A stretch of 64,000 bases of DNA from Persicitalea sp038235275 (GCA_038235275.1 JBBSUC010000011.1:51174-115173), one strand, 5' to 3'; positions 9,907-19,130 are shown, counted from the first letter of the stretch. A program made the numbers and translations. Notes: generated by a model not told the origin, from the sequence alone.

Positions 9907-9989
9907 GAATGAGAGAATGAGTGATTGAAAGAATAAAAAATTCAAAATCATCAATTCTCTCATTCTCTCAATCTCTCAATCACTCATTC
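9907..9989. repeat. second GAGTGATT-type inverted repeat, upstream of the LacI gene
   Basis: GAATGAGTGATTGA at 9915-9928 pairs with TCAATCACTCATTC at 9976-9989. Extra GAGAGAAT/ATTCTCTC words on both arms (from 9907, and 9951-9975) allow longer, slipped stems. It belongs to the same repeat type as 8481-8554 and ends only 4 bases before the TTG start of the regulator, so it could occlude translation initiation. Confidence 0.75.
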
Positions 9990-9993
9990 AAAA

Positions 9994-11034
9994 TTGAAAA
10001 AGAAGGTTTCTCAAAAAGACATTGCCGAAAAAGCCGGGGTATCGACGGCTTTGGTTTCCTATGTTTTGAGTGGAAAGGCCAAGGAAAGCCGGGTGGGCGA
10101 CGAGATGGCGGCGAGGATTTGGAAGATTGCCAAAGAATTGAATTATCGTCCTAATCACTTGGCCAAGAGCTTGCGTAGTGGAAAAACGTATACAATCGGT
10201 TTGGTGATTGCCGATATTTCCAACCCTTTTTTCGCCAACATCGCCCGCGTGGTGGAAGATGAGGCTCGAAGCCACGGCTACACGGTCATCATCGGGAGTT
10301 GCGATGAGCGGGCTGATAAAGCCTGGGATTTACTGAATGTGCTGATTAATCGGCAAGTGGATGGTTTTATCATTGTTACTTCGGAAAATTCGGAAAAGCA
10401 GATTCATTACTTAAAGGAAAAAAGCATTCCTTTCGTGCTGCTGGATCGCCATTTTCCCGACATCCAAACCGACTTTGTAGCTACCAACAATTATAAAGCC
10501 TCCTACGACGCCGCCACGCACCTGATTCGGGGCGGTTACGAGCGCATTGGGCTGTTTGCCTATAAATCTGAAATGTTTCACATGGTCGAGCGGATTCGCG
10601 GCTACCGCCACGCCCTGCGGGACAACGGCATCGAATTCAAGCCTGATTGGTTGAAAGAAGTGCTTTTCGAAACAATGGAGCAGGAGGTCAAAGCTGCGCT
10701 GGACGAAGTAATCTCCTCCGGCCAGAAGCCAGACGCGTTGATTTTTGCCACTTATGGATTGGCAATCAACGGCTTGAAATGCATCAATGAACGGCGTCTC
10801 AAAGTACCGTCCGATTTAGCCATTGTAAGTTTTGGGCAGGCGGAGGGGTTCGACTTATACTATTGCCCCATAACCTACATGAAACAACCCATCGAGTTGT
10901 TGGGTAAAACGGCGGTGGAGTACCTCATCGGCAAGCTTAACAATCCTGACGAGGGTATGAAGCAAATTTTAATGGAAGCCAAACTGGTAGCGCGCGAGTC
11001 GTCGATGGCGCGCCAAGTAGAGTTGGCGAAATAA
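9994..11034 (+). CDS. LacI-family transcriptional regulator
   Basis: A 346-residue regulator. The helix-turn-helix is at residues 5-26 (SQKDIAEKAGVSTALVSYVL), followed by a hinge helix (YRPNHLAKSLRSGKT). The effector domain resembles a periplasmic sugar-binding protein (IGLVIADISNPFFANIA, DGFIIVTS, IPFVLLDR, AIVSFG). The start is a TTG at 9994: it places 'KKKVSQKDIAEKAGVS' at the very N-terminus as is usual, and no ATG fits. Position inside the aldonate operon, directly after the ManD-like gene, suggests that it senses the pathway substrate or a keto-deoxy product and controls this operon. No operator was identified with confidence. Confidence 0.92.
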   Translation: MKKKVSQKDIAEKAGVSTALVSYVLSGKAKESRVGDEMAARIWKIAKELNYRPNHLAKSLRSGKTYTIGLVIADISNPFFANIARVVEDEARSHGYTVIIGSCDERADKAWDLLNVLINRQVDGFIIVTSENSEKQIHYLKEKSIPFVLLDRHFPDIQTDFVATNNYKASYDAATHLIRGGYERIGLFAYKSEMFHMVERIRGYRHALRDNGIEFKPDWLKEVLFETMEQEVKAALDEVISSGQKPDALIFATYGLAINGLKCINERRLKVPSDLAIVSFGQAEGFDLYYCPITYMKQPIELLGKTAVEYLIGKLNNPDEGMKQILMEAKLVARESSMARQVELAK

Positions 11035-11040
11035 TCAATT

Positions 11041-12282
11041 ATGCAAAGAAGAAACTTCCTAAAATCCACCGCCCTCGGCTCCGCCGCCCTACTTTCCGGA
11101 TGGCCTTCACATGATTCAGAGGCTGCCTCCGGCCTGAAAATCACTAAAATCCGCTACTACGCCGCGCCGGGCTACAACAAGCCACTTTTTAACCAGGCGC
11201 GGGGCATCGTGGAAGTGGAAACCGACGGAGGCATCATCGGCATCGGCGAAGGCGGCTCTAAGGATATGATCGAGCAGTGCGCCCAAATGCTGATCGGCGA
11301 AGACCCGTTCCGCATCGAGCATTTGTGGCAGTACGTCTATCGCGGCATGTTCTACCCGCCGGGCCGCGAAAAACTCCACGCGCTGGGTGCCATCGAAATG
11401 GCCCTCTGGGATTTGAAGGGTAAGGCGCTGAAGGTCCCGGTGTACGAACTGCTCGGCGGCGCGACCCGAGACTACGTTGAGTGCTACGCCACGGGATTCC
11501 GCGCTTCCAAGGCCAAAACCGAGGAAGAACGCGCCCGCGACTGCATCGAGGCCGGACTCCGTGCCTACCGCATCGGCCCCACGGGTGGCAATGGCGAGGA
11601 ACCGTTCGACTACTACGAAAACGTCAAGAAAACGATCGAGTTTTGCAAGCGTATCGACGAGGCCGTGGGCGGTGGCGGCCACTGGGCCGTGGACCTGCAC
11701 ACTCGCTTCGATTTGACCGACGGTCTGAAAATTTGCAACGCGCTGGAAAACCTCGAACCTTACTTTGTGGAGGACATCATCCGGTCGGAGAACCCCGGGG
11801 TGTACAAGACGGTGCGCTCCATGACCAAAGTACCCATCGCTGTCGGTGAGCAGTTCGGCGACCGCTGGGACACCAATGAATTGATCGAAAACCGCCTTAT
11901 CGACTACACCCGCTTCACGTTGCCTAACACGGGTGGCCTCAGTGAGTTCAAGAAACTGGCCGCGATTTGCGAGACGCACTACGTCGGCATGATTCCGCAC
12001 TTCACGGGGCCACTGTCCACCGCCGCGCTGGTTCACGTATTGGGTTCCAGCAGCCCGTCGCGCTGCCTGATGGAACTTGGCGGCGGCGAGCCGGAGCGTC
12101 CGCCTTATTTCAACGAGGATTTTATCAATTTCAAAAACGGCAAACTCTACCTCAACGACGCCCCCGGTCTGGGCGTGAAGTTCGACCCCAAGAAAGCCAC
12201 CTTCGTGATGGAGGTTAAAGAAAAAACCAAATTTCCCCACCCGTTTTTGAAAGCACCGGACGGGTCGGTTCATAATTGGTAG
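11041..12282 (+). CDS. mandelate racemase/muconate lactonizing-family dehydratase, Tat-type leader
   Basis: A 413-residue enolase-superfamily enzyme 6 bases after the LacI gene. MQRRNFLKSTALGSAALLSG is a twin-arginine-type leader. Metal ligands D218 (VDLH), E244 (FVEDI) and E270 (VGEQ), plus H220 and H320 (IPHFTGP), have the same relative spacing as in the two neighbouring paralogues. The capping domain reads ITKIRYY...GIVEVETDGGIIGIGEGG, and GAIEMALWDLKGKAL is the family barrel-entry motif. The Asp-x-His plus His-on-strand-7 set suits acid-sugar dehydration. Identity to a named subgroup cannot be claimed from sight; substrate unknown, probably a sugar acid other than that of the DgoD-like paralogue. 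Confidence 0.85.
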   Translation: MQRRNFLKSTALGSAALLSGWPSHDSEAASGLKITKIRYYAAPGYNKPLFNQARGIVEVETDGGIIGIGEGGSKDMIEQCAQMLIGEDPFRIEHLWQYVYRGMFYPPGREKLHALGAIEMALWDLKGKALKVPVYELLGGATRDYVECYATGFRASKAKTEEERARDCIEAGLRAYRIGPTGGNGEEPFDYYENVKKTIEFCKRIDEAVGGGGHWAVDLHTRFDLTDGLKICNALENLEPYFVEDIIRSENPGVYKTVRSMTKVPIAVGEQFGDRWDTNELIENRLIDYTRFTLPNTGGLSEFKKLAAICETHYVGMIPHFTGPLSTAALVHVLGSSSPSRCLMELGGGEPERPPYFNEDFINFKNGKLYLNDAPGLGVKFDPKKATFVMEVKEKTKFPHPFLKAPDGSVHNW

Positions 12283-12313
12283 TTTTTTCAATGAGGAAAG
12301 GAAACATCCGTAG

Positions 12314-12335
12314 GGGCGAACCTGTGTGTTCGCCC
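12314..12335. repeat. GGGCGAAC hairpin of the widespread 'GTAGGGGCGAACC' intergenic type
   Basis: GGGCGAAC (12314-12321) pairs with GTTCGCCC (12328-12335) around a 6-base loop. The surrounding words resemble a short repeat I have often seen between genes in unrelated bacteria. It lies in the 127-base gap between two dehydratase genes. Confidence 0.5.
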
Positions 12336-12409
12336 GTCGCGCGCCAGCCATCTGCGTCATTGTCTCAATTTTCAATATAAATCTTTGAATTCAAAAAGAC
12401 GGTAACATC

Positions 12410-13654
12410 ATGAAATCCAGCACTAAAATTTCTAGGCGCAATGCGATTCAGTCTGTCCTTGGCGTGGCGGGTGTCACGGCCATGACATTGCCCAAAACTT
12501 CTTACGCCGCCGCTGCGCCAGCGCCTTTTCGGGATTACGGCCAGGTCAAGATTACCAAATTGGAAACCTTTCTGGTGAAGCCGCGCTGGATTTTTCTGAA
12601 AATCCATACCGATGCGGGCGGAATTTTCGGGCTGGGGGAGCCACTGCTGGAAGGACGCGCGTTAACTATCCAAACTGCCATCCAGGAAGTGGAACCCTAC
12701 CTGATCGGCAAAGACCCCCGGCAGGTAGTGCATCACTGGCAGGCCATTTACCGCCATGCCTTCTACCGGGGTGGCCCAATCCTCACCAGCGCGCTGAGCG
12801 GCATCGACCACGCTTTATGGGACATCAAAGGCAAACTGCTGGGCGTTCCGGTTTATGAACTACTGGGCGGCCCAACCCGTGACCGGGTGCGGGTTTATGG
12901 ACGGGCGTCCAACGCCGAGCAGATTAAGCAACGGAAAGCCGAAGGATATACCGTCATCAAAACGGGCGTGGCTAAGGAAAGGCCCGCCAACATCGTCGAA
13001 AACCCGAAATTCATCCAGTACGCAGCGGACAACTTCGCCTCCCTGCGCGAGGCGGGCGGCCTGGACATGGACATTGCCATCGATTTCCACGGCAGCATTT
13101 CACCCCAAACGGCCAAGGTACTCATCAAGGAATTGGAGCAATATAAACCCATGTTTGTCGAAGAACCCTGCCAGGCGCAGAACGTGGATACCATGGTGGA
13201 CATCGCCCGTGGCACCTTCCTGCCCATCGCTACGGGTGAGCGGATTTTTACCAAGTGGGGCTTCCGTGAGATTTTGGAAAAAGGCGCGGCCAGCATCATT
13301 CAGCCCGACCTCTGCCACGCGGGCGGCATCACCGAAGGCCGCCTGATCGCGGGCATGGCCGAAGCCTATTATGTTCCCGTCGCCCCACACAACCCGATGG
13401 GGCCGATTTCGCTGGCGGTGGGGCTGAACCTGGCGGCGAGCATCCCCAATTTCCTTGTGCAGGAGCAGGTGTCGCTGGGCGAGGGCTATTTGAAAGAATC
13501 CTTCAAACTGCAAAGTGACGGTACGGTGATGATCCCGAAAAAGCCCGGCCTGGGTATCGAACTGGACGAAGAGCAAATGAAGGAGAAAATCAACCACGAC
13601 TGGAAAAATCCCGAGACGTATAATGCGCTGGATGGGTCAGTGGTGGATTGGTGA
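12410..13654 (+). CDS. dgoD: D-galactonate dehydratase-like enzyme (DgoD family), Tat-type leader
   Basis: A 414-residue enzyme, about 40 residues longer at the N-terminus than E. coli DgoD because of an export leader (SRRNAIQSVLGVAG...). The rest aligns closely with DgoD: VKITKLETFLVKPRWIFLKI, AFYRGGPILTSALSGIDHAL and QPDLCHAGGITEG are near-identical to family motifs. D225 and H227 (IDFHG), E251 (VEEP), E277 (TGER) and H327 (APHNPMGP) sit exactly 42 positions after the residues I recall for E. coli DgoD (D183, H185, E209, E235, H285). Expected reaction: D-galactonate to 2-dehydro-3-deoxy-D-galactonate. No KDGal kinase or aldolase is encoded in this window. Confidence 0.88.
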   Translation: MKSSTKISRRNAIQSVLGVAGVTAMTLPKTSYAAAAPAPFRDYGQVKITKLETFLVKPRWIFLKIHTDAGGIFGLGEPLLEGRALTIQTAIQEVEPYLIGKDPRQVVHHWQAIYRHAFYRGGPILTSALSGIDHALWDIKGKLLGVPVYELLGGPTRDRVRVYGRASNAEQIKQRKAEGYTVIKTGVAKERPANIVENPKFIQYAADNFASLREAGGLDMDIAIDFHGSISPQTAKVLIKELEQYKPMFVEEPCQAQNVDTMVDIARGTFLPIATGERIFTKWGFREILEKGAASIIQPDLCHAGGITEGRLIAGMAEAYYVPVAPHNPMGPISLAVGLNLAASIPNFLVQEQVSLGEGYLKESFKLQSDGTVMIPKKPGLGIELDEEQMKEKINHDWKNPETYNALDGSVVDW

Positions 13655-13723
13655 TTTCTTCTTATAAAATCCAATAGAGTAAGAGACCCACCACTTCCCC
13701 CTTTTTCAAAAAAACACAACGCA

Positions 13724-14692
13724 ATGATAAAGTCTATTGCCGCCGTACTGCTCTGCCTAAGCTTTACCCTGGTCGACGATTACCCCTCCGCCACCATCAC
13801 CAACGGCCTCGTCACCGCCACGCTGCACCTGCCCGACGCCGAGCGCGGCTATTACCGGGGCACCCGCTTCGACTGGTCGGGCGTGATCCCGGATTTGCAA
13901 TACAAAGGCCACCGCTACTTCGATGTCTGGAACACGCGGCCATACAGCCCCACGCTACACGATGCCATTACGGGGCCGGTGGAGGAATTCACCGCCGTGG
14001 GCATGGACGAAGCGGCGGTGGGCGGGGAGTTTTTGAAAATCGGCGTGGGCGGGCTGGTCAAACCGGATGACGGAGCCTACACTTTTGCCAAAAACTACGA
14101 GATAAAAAATCCCGGTAAATGGACAGTAAAAAAGAAAAAAGACCGGGTTGAGTTTACGCATAAAATCTCCGGTGTGAACGGCTACGGCTACGAATACCAC
14201 AAAACGGTGAGGCTAACCAAAGGCAAACCCGAGCTGGTACTGGAACACAGCCTGAAAAACATCGGAGACAAAACCATTACAACCAGTACTTACAACCATA
14301 ATTTCTTCGTCATCGACGGCGAGCCGACCGGGCCAAACATTGAAACGACGTTTCCCTTCGTAGCCAGCGCCGAAGGCAAGGGTTTCGGGACGATTGCCGA
14401 AATAAAGGATAAGCAACTAGTTTACAACCGTAAGCTGGAAGAAAAAGAAAACATCTTTACGAGCGGAATGCAGGGCTTCGGTTCCACCGCAGACGACTAC
14501 CGCATTCACATCAAAAACCGCAAAACCGGCGCGGGCGTCAGGATCGAGGGCGACCTACCTCTGGAAAAGTTGGTATTTTGGGCCTGTAACACGACCTCCT
14601 GCCCCGAACCTTACGTCAAGCTATCCGTTAAGCCCGGCGAAACGGTCCGCTGGAACATTCGGTATGGGTTTGAGGTAGAGTCGGGGAAATAG
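13724..14692 (+). CDS. secreted galactose-mutarotase-like beta-sandwich protein
   Basis: A 322-residue protein with a signal peptide (MIKSIAAVLLCLSFTLV). It has the pattern of the galactose mutarotase-like fold: an early ITNGLVTATLHLPDAERGYY strand pair, RGTRFDWSGVI (the substrate-face motif of aldose epimerase-like proteins) and 'TSTYNHNFFVIDG' with a conserved His. It is not a canonical GalM. Placed between the dehydratase and the PQQ dehydrogenase, it could supply the anomer that the dehydrogenase oxidises, which is inference. It shares the operon, with a 69-base gap upstream. Confidence 0.65.
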   Translation: MIKSIAAVLLCLSFTLVDDYPSATITNGLVTATLHLPDAERGYYRGTRFDWSGVIPDLQYKGHRYFDVWNTRPYSPTLHDAITGPVEEFTAVGMDEAAVGGEFLKIGVGGLVKPDDGAYTFAKNYEIKNPGKWTVKKKKDRVEFTHKISGVNGYGYEYHKTVRLTKGKPELVLEHSLKNIGDKTITTSTYNHNFFVIDGEPTGPNIETTFPFVASAEGKGFGTIAEIKDKQLVYNRKLEEKENIFTSGMQGFGSTADDYRIHIKNRKTGAGVRIEGDLPLEKLVFWACNTTSCPEPYVKLSVKPGETVRWNIRYGFEVESGK

Positions 14693-14731
14693 CCCGTTTG
14701 TCAAACAACTCAATTGAAATTTTTGCAACGC

Positions 14732-16945
14732 ATGAAATTTTGGAAATACTCCACGGTCGGGCTGCTGGTACTTTGGATTTGCGGGGCCGCTTATTTTGTC
14801 GGGCAGGATACCCGCCAGCCGTCCAAAAACGTAGACTGGCGCACCTACGGGGGCGACCCGTCGGGCAGCCGCTACTCGGAACTTTCCCAAATCAATTTGC
14901 AGAATGTCGAGCGCTTAAAACTTGTCTGGACCTACGACACGGGGCAGGAACCGCCCCTGGGTTCGGGTCGGGAACTCGCCATGCAGTGCCAGCCCATCGT
15001 GATCGACGGCGTTATGTATGGCACCACGCCCCGGCTCAAACTATTTGCCGCCAACGCCGCCACCGGAAAAGAAATATGGAAATTTGACCCGCAAGCCGAT
15101 CCCGATACCCGACCTACCTACCATCCGGTGCGCGGTGTGGTCTATTGGGAAGGCGGCAGCGATAAGCGCATCCTCTATTCCGTGGGGGCCAATCTGTTCG
15201 CCGTGAATGCTTCGACGGGAAAACCGATCATGAGTTTTGGTACTGATGGGAAAGTCGATATGCACACGGGCCTGGGCGACGAAAAAACGCTGGGCTACGA
15301 CATCAACGAGTATAGCATCCGCTCCACCACGCCGGGGGCTATTTACAAAGACTTGATAATTATGGGGTCGGCACCCTCCGAAGGCGGTGACGCATTGCCC
15401 GGCTATATCCGGGCCTTCGATGTCAGGACGGGCCAACTGGCGTGGGTGTTCCGCACCATTCCGCTGCCCGGCGAGTTCGGCTACGAAACCTGGGAAAAAG
15501 ACTCTTACAAAAAACTCGGCGGGGCCAATTGCTGGGCGGGCCTGGTCGTGGACGAAAAGCGCGGCATGGTCTTCCTGGGGACGGGGTCGCCCTCGGTGGA
15601 TTTTTATGGCGGCGCGCGCAAGGGCAGCAACCTGTTCGCCAATTGCGTTATCGCGCTAGATGCCAAAACGGGCAAGCGCAAATGGCATTTCCAGACCGTT
15701 CACCACGACCTCTGGGACCGCGACATCCCCTGCCCACCCAATCTGATTACGGTAAAACACAAAGGCAAAATAGTGGACGCCGTGGCGCAGGCGACCAAAG
15801 ACGGGTTAATTTTTGTCTTCAACCGTGACACGGGCGAGCCGCTCTTTCCGGTGGAGGAAGTACCCGTTCCAGACGTACCTGCCCTACCCGGCGAGCAACC
15901 CTGGCCCACGCAGCCCGTGCCAACCAAACCCGCGCCTTTCGCCCGGCAGGTGCTGCATGAAGCTGACCTGACCGATCGCACCTCCGAGGTTAGCGCCTAC
16001 GTACTCGATCGCTTCAAAAACAGCCAAAGCGGCCCCAAAAATCTGCCGCCCAGTCTGGAAGGAACGCTCATGTACCACTTAGGCGGCGGGGCAGAATGGG
16101 GCGGCACCGCTGCGGACCCCAAGGGTATCATGTACATCAATGGCAACAATATGCTTTGGTGGCTCAAGATGCGGGATACGCGGCAAGCCAAGGATGGCAC
16201 CGCCCTCAGCAAGGGCACGGTGCTTTTCAACACCAATTGCGCATCCTGCCACGCCATTGACACGAAAGTCAATGCGGCAGCTGCCAGCACCCAAACCTAT
16301 CCCAACCTGAAAGACGTCGGCCAGCGCCTGAGCCGGACGGAGATCGCGGCGATTCTGGAAACGGGGCGGGGGCGAATGCCCTCGTTTCGGCATATTTCAG
16401 CTAATGACCGGGCGGCGATTATGGATTTTCTGCTGAAAACCGAAAGCAATACCAACCCCGACGACGTGCATAGCCTCGCCGATACCAAAACGGAACTGGG
16501 AAAACTGTTTCCCTACAAACCGCCCTACATCAACAACGGCACCACGCAGTTTCTGGACTCGGAGGGCTATCCGGCCCTGAAAGCACCCTGGGGCACACTC
16601 AACGCCGTGGACTTGAACACGGGTAAATACCTCTGGCAAGTGACCTTCGGCCAAAATCCCGAACTTGAAGAAAAAGGACTGCCGCAAATGGGTACCGAAA
16701 ATCACGGTGGCCCTATCGTCACGGCGGGCGGACTACTGTTCATTGCCGCCACCAAGGACGCGAAGTTGCGGGCTTACAACGCTAAAACCGGTAAGGTAGT
16801 CTGGGAATATAAGCTACCCGCCGGAGGGTTTGCCACGCCCATCACCTACATGGTCGATGGCAGGCAGTACATAGCCATCGCCGCTGGCGGTAACCGGCAG
16901 GGCCTGCCCTCGGGGCGGACGTATGTGGCTTTTGCTTTGCCCTAG
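14732..16945 (+). CDS. PQQ-dependent sugar/alcohol dehydrogenase with inserted cytochrome c domain
   Basis: A 737-residue quinoprotein. The ATG at 14732 is preferred over a TTG at 14714. An N-terminal membrane anchor or uncleaved signal (KYSTVGLLVLWICGAAYFVG) precedes an eight-bladed propeller of the membrane glucose/quinate dehydrogenase type: NVDWRTYGGDPSGSRYSEL, the tryptophan-docking 'GKEIWKFDP' repeats and 'HHDLWDRDIPCPP'. Within it, about residues 490-560 form a cytochrome c domain with CASCH (C503, C506, H507) and a likely axial Met549 (GRMPSF). It should oxidise an aldose to the lactone/aldonate in the periplasm and pass electrons to the respiratory chain. No PQQ synthesis genes are in view. 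Confidence 0.9.
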   Translation: MKFWKYSTVGLLVLWICGAAYFVGQDTRQPSKNVDWRTYGGDPSGSRYSELSQINLQNVERLKLVWTYDTGQEPPLGSGRELAMQCQPIVIDGVMYGTTPRLKLFAANAATGKEIWKFDPQADPDTRPTYHPVRGVVYWEGGSDKRILYSVGANLFAVNASTGKPIMSFGTDGKVDMHTGLGDEKTLGYDINEYSIRSTTPGAIYKDLIIMGSAPSEGGDALPGYIRAFDVRTGQLAWVFRTIPLPGEFGYETWEKDSYKKLGGANCWAGLVVDEKRGMVFLGTGSPSVDFYGGARKGSNLFANCVIALDAKTGKRKWHFQTVHHDLWDRDIPCPPNLITVKHKGKIVDAVAQATKDGLIFVFNRDTGEPLFPVEEVPVPDVPALPGEQPWPTQPVPTKPAPFARQVLHEADLTDRTSEVSAYVLDRFKNSQSGPKNLPPSLEGTLMYHLGGGAEWGGTAADPKGIMYINGNNMLWWLKMRDTRQAKDGTALSKGTVLFNTNCASCHAIDTKVNAAAASTQTYPNLKDVGQRLSRTEIAAILETGRGRMPSFRHISANDRAAIMDFLLKTESNTNPDDVHSLADTKTELGKLFPYKPPYINNGTTQFLDSEGYPALKAPWGTLNAVDLNTGKYLWQVTFGQNPELEEKGLPQMGTENHGGPIVTAGGLLFIAATKDAKLRAYNAKTGKVVWEYKLPAGGFATPITYMVDGRQYIAIAAGGNRQGLPSGRTYVAFALP

Positions 16946-16986
16946 CGTTTTTTTTTAAAAAAAACTTCCTAAACCCTCCTCCCCAA

Positions 16987-18285
16987 ATGGGCAAAACCAA
17001 AAACTACCGCTGGCTCGTTGTCGCGCTGCTTTTCACGGCAACGACGATCAATTACCTCGACCGTCAGATCATCGGTTTGCTAAAACCCATTCTGGAAACG
17101 GAATTTAGCTGGACGGAAACGGACTTTGCCCACATTGTGATGGCCTTCACCGCCGCCTATGCCGTGGGACTGGTTTCGTTCGGCTGGTTTATCGATAAGG
17201 TGGGTACTAAGTTGGGGTATTCCATCACGATCGTATTCTGGAGTATCGCCGGGATGCTGCACGCCGTGGCGCGGTCGGCCTTTGGTTTCGGACTGGCGCG
17301 GATCGGGCTGGGGCTAGGCGAGGCGGGTAACTATCCGGCGGCGGTCAAGACGGTAGCCGAGTGGTTTCCCAACAAGGAACGCGCCCTGGCGACGGGTCTT
17401 TTCAACGCCGGCACGAGCGTCGGCGTGGTGGTGGCACTCATCCTGGTTCCCTGGATTCTGAGCCATTACGGTTGGCAGGAGGTCTTCTGGATTACGGGGG
17501 CACTGGGCTTCATTTGGCTGATTTTTTGGGTGATCTTCTACGACATTCCCGTTCAGCAAAAACGTTTGACGACTGAAGAATACGATTACATCATCGGCGG
17601 GCAGGAAGCCGAGGAAAAAGGGGTGGGCGAGAAAGCAAAAGTGAACTGGACCAAACTTTTCACCTTTCCCCAAACCTGGGCTTACATTACGGGCAAAGGC
17701 CTCATCGACCCCATTTATTGGTTTTTTCTGTTTTGGTTGCCTTCCTACTTCGCCACGACTTTCGATCTGGATCTCAAAAAATTTAGTCTGGAACTGATGA
17801 TCATTTACACCGCCACCACGGTGGGCAGCATCAGCGGTGGCTGGTTTTCGTCGCTGCTTATCAAGCGCGGCTGGCCGGTGATCAAAGCCCGCAAAGCGGT
17901 GTTGCTGGCCTTTGCCGTGCTGGAATTGTCGGTGATTGGCATTCAGTTTGCCGACAACGTGTGGGTGGCAGTCGGTCTGATCAGTTTCGCCGTGGCCCTG
18001 CACCAGGCCTGGGCCACGAATGTCTTCACGCTGCCTTCGGATATGTTCCCCAAGCAAGCCGTTAGTTCCGTCGTGGGCATTGGCGGCATGGCGGGCGCTA
18101 TAGGCGGCATCCTTTTTCCGATTTTGATCGGTAGTTTGCTGGATACCTACAAAGCTGCCGGAAACCTGGCCGGAGGGTACAATATAATCTTCACAATCTG
18201 CGGATTCACCTACCTCATTGCCTGGGGAATCATTCACTTGCTGACGCGCCGATCGCGGATGTTATCGCTGGCGGAGTTGCGGTAG
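16987..18285 (+). CDS. MFS transporter, hexuronate/galactonate (ACS) family
   Basis: A 432-residue protein with 12 predicted membrane helices. TTINYLDRQIIGLLKPILET and the loop motif 'GWFIDKVGTKLGY', then GLGLGEAGNYPAAVKTVAEW and FPNKERALATGLFNAGTSVG, are signatures of the anion:cation symporter family that contains ExuT (hexuronates) and DgoT (galactonate). It ends the catabolic operon and should bring the sugar acid or the dehydrated keto-deoxy acid across the inner membrane by proton symport. The first 41 bases of spacing contain an oligo-T/oligo-A stretch. Confidence 0.92.
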   Translation: MGKTKNYRWLVVALLFTATTINYLDRQIIGLLKPILETEFSWTETDFAHIVMAFTAAYAVGLVSFGWFIDKVGTKLGYSITIVFWSIAGMLHAVARSAFGFGLARIGLGLGEAGNYPAAVKTVAEWFPNKERALATGLFNAGTSVGVVVALILVPWILSHYGWQEVFWITGALGFIWLIFWVIFYDIPVQQKRLTTEEYDYIIGGQEAEEKGVGEKAKVNWTKLFTFPQTWAYITGKGLIDPIYWFFLFWLPSYFATTFDLDLKKFSLELMIIYTATTVGSISGGWFSSLLIKRGWPVIKARKAVLLAFAVLELSVIGIQFADNVWVAVGLISFAVALHQAWATNVFTLPSDMFPKQAVSSVVGIGGMAGAIGGILFPILIGSLLDTYKAAGNLAGGYNIIFTICGFTYLIAWGIIHLLTRRSRMLSLAELR

Positions 18286-18423
18286 AAGGTTGAATTCGAC
18301 AAAGTGAAGCCCCCGGCAGGAACGGAAAATAGCCAAACATCCCTGTAGGTACAGCGCTGACAATGGGGCCTGATTATGTGGACATCGAATGAATCGATGG
18401 GTAAGTAAGCACTAACTTCGGCT

Positions 18424-19047
18424 ATGGAAAATCATCAAAGTTTCCTTATGAAAGGTTTAGTCGGGCCAAACTTCGTATGGCCCGATGAACGCAGTCTCTG
18501 GAGGGATTTCCGGGCGGGTGACCGAGCGGCCTTCGAGTGCCTCTACCACAGCCACATCCAGCACTTAATTTCCTACGGAAGCAAAATTACTCATGATCGC
18601 AGCCTGGTTCAGGATTGCATTCAGGATTTGTTCGTGGAATTGTGGGAGAGTCGCGAAAAATTGGCTTCAGCCAATTCGGTCAGGCACTACCTCCTCAAAG
18701 CCCTGCGCTACAAGATTGTCCATCACTTGCAGACCGACCTCAGCGAACCCCTTAAAGAAACTTATTTCCCCATTCAGTACGAAAACGCCGAAAGCCAGTG
18801 GCTGCTGTCCGAAAGCGTACTTCTCAATGCCAAGCAATTAAATATTGCCCTTGCTGCACTTCCCAAGCGGCAAAAGGAGGCCATTTACTTGCGCTATTTC
18901 CAGGGACTCAGCAATGAGGAGGTGGCCCAAGTCATGGGTGTCAATTACCAGTCGGCCTGCAAGTTCATTTACACAGCCCTGAAAACCTTGCGAGAAAAAA
19001 TGCGCCTCTTGGCACTAACACCATTGGTTTTTAGCTTTTTTATCTAA
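18424..19047 (+). CDS. ECF sigma factor (RNA polymerase sigma-70, FecI/Bacteroidetes type)
   Basis: A 207-residue protein. Region 2 (about 28-95: FRAGDRAAFECLYHSHIQHL, VQDCIQDLFVELWESREKL) and region 4 (about 137-192: LPKRQKEAIYLRYFQGLSNE then EVAQVMGV and a recognition helix) are both intact. A second ATG (codon 9) could be the start. It heads a regulatory unit with the FecR protein, STN-SusC and SusD that follow, and should transcribe susCD when the substrate signal is relayed through FecR. It is the typical Bacteroidota arrangement of trans-envelope control. Confidence 0.93.
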   Translation: MENHQSFLMKGLVGPNFVWPDERSLWRDFRAGDRAAFECLYHSHIQHLISYGSKITHDRSLVQDCIQDLFVELWESREKLASANSVRHYLLKALRYKIVHHLQTDLSEPLKETYFPIQYENAESQWLLSESVLLNAKQLNIALAALPKRQKEAIYLRYFQGLSNEEVAQVMGVNYQSACKFIYTALKTLREKMRLLALTPLVFSFFI

Positions 19048-19130
19048 TTTATTAAAAATTCTTGGAATAAAATGGATTAAAAAAAGTCTTTTTTTACACT
19101 ATTGAGCAGAAACCCAGACTCTGCCACTGT

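Noticed and set aside
11116..12375. 419-codon frame antisense to the second dehydratase gene
   Set aside because: Shadow of a well-conserved + strand enzyme with all catalytic residues. The antisense protein is low in structure and unlike any family.
16952..16972. T/A run between the PQQ dehydrogenase and the transporter as a terminator
   Set aside because: An oligo-T/oligo-A match only, with no GC stem. The transporter 15 bases on clearly belongs to the same operon.
17314..18237. 307-codon frame antisense to the MFS transporter gene
   Set aside because: Same reason: the transporter reading has all its motifs, the antisense one has none.
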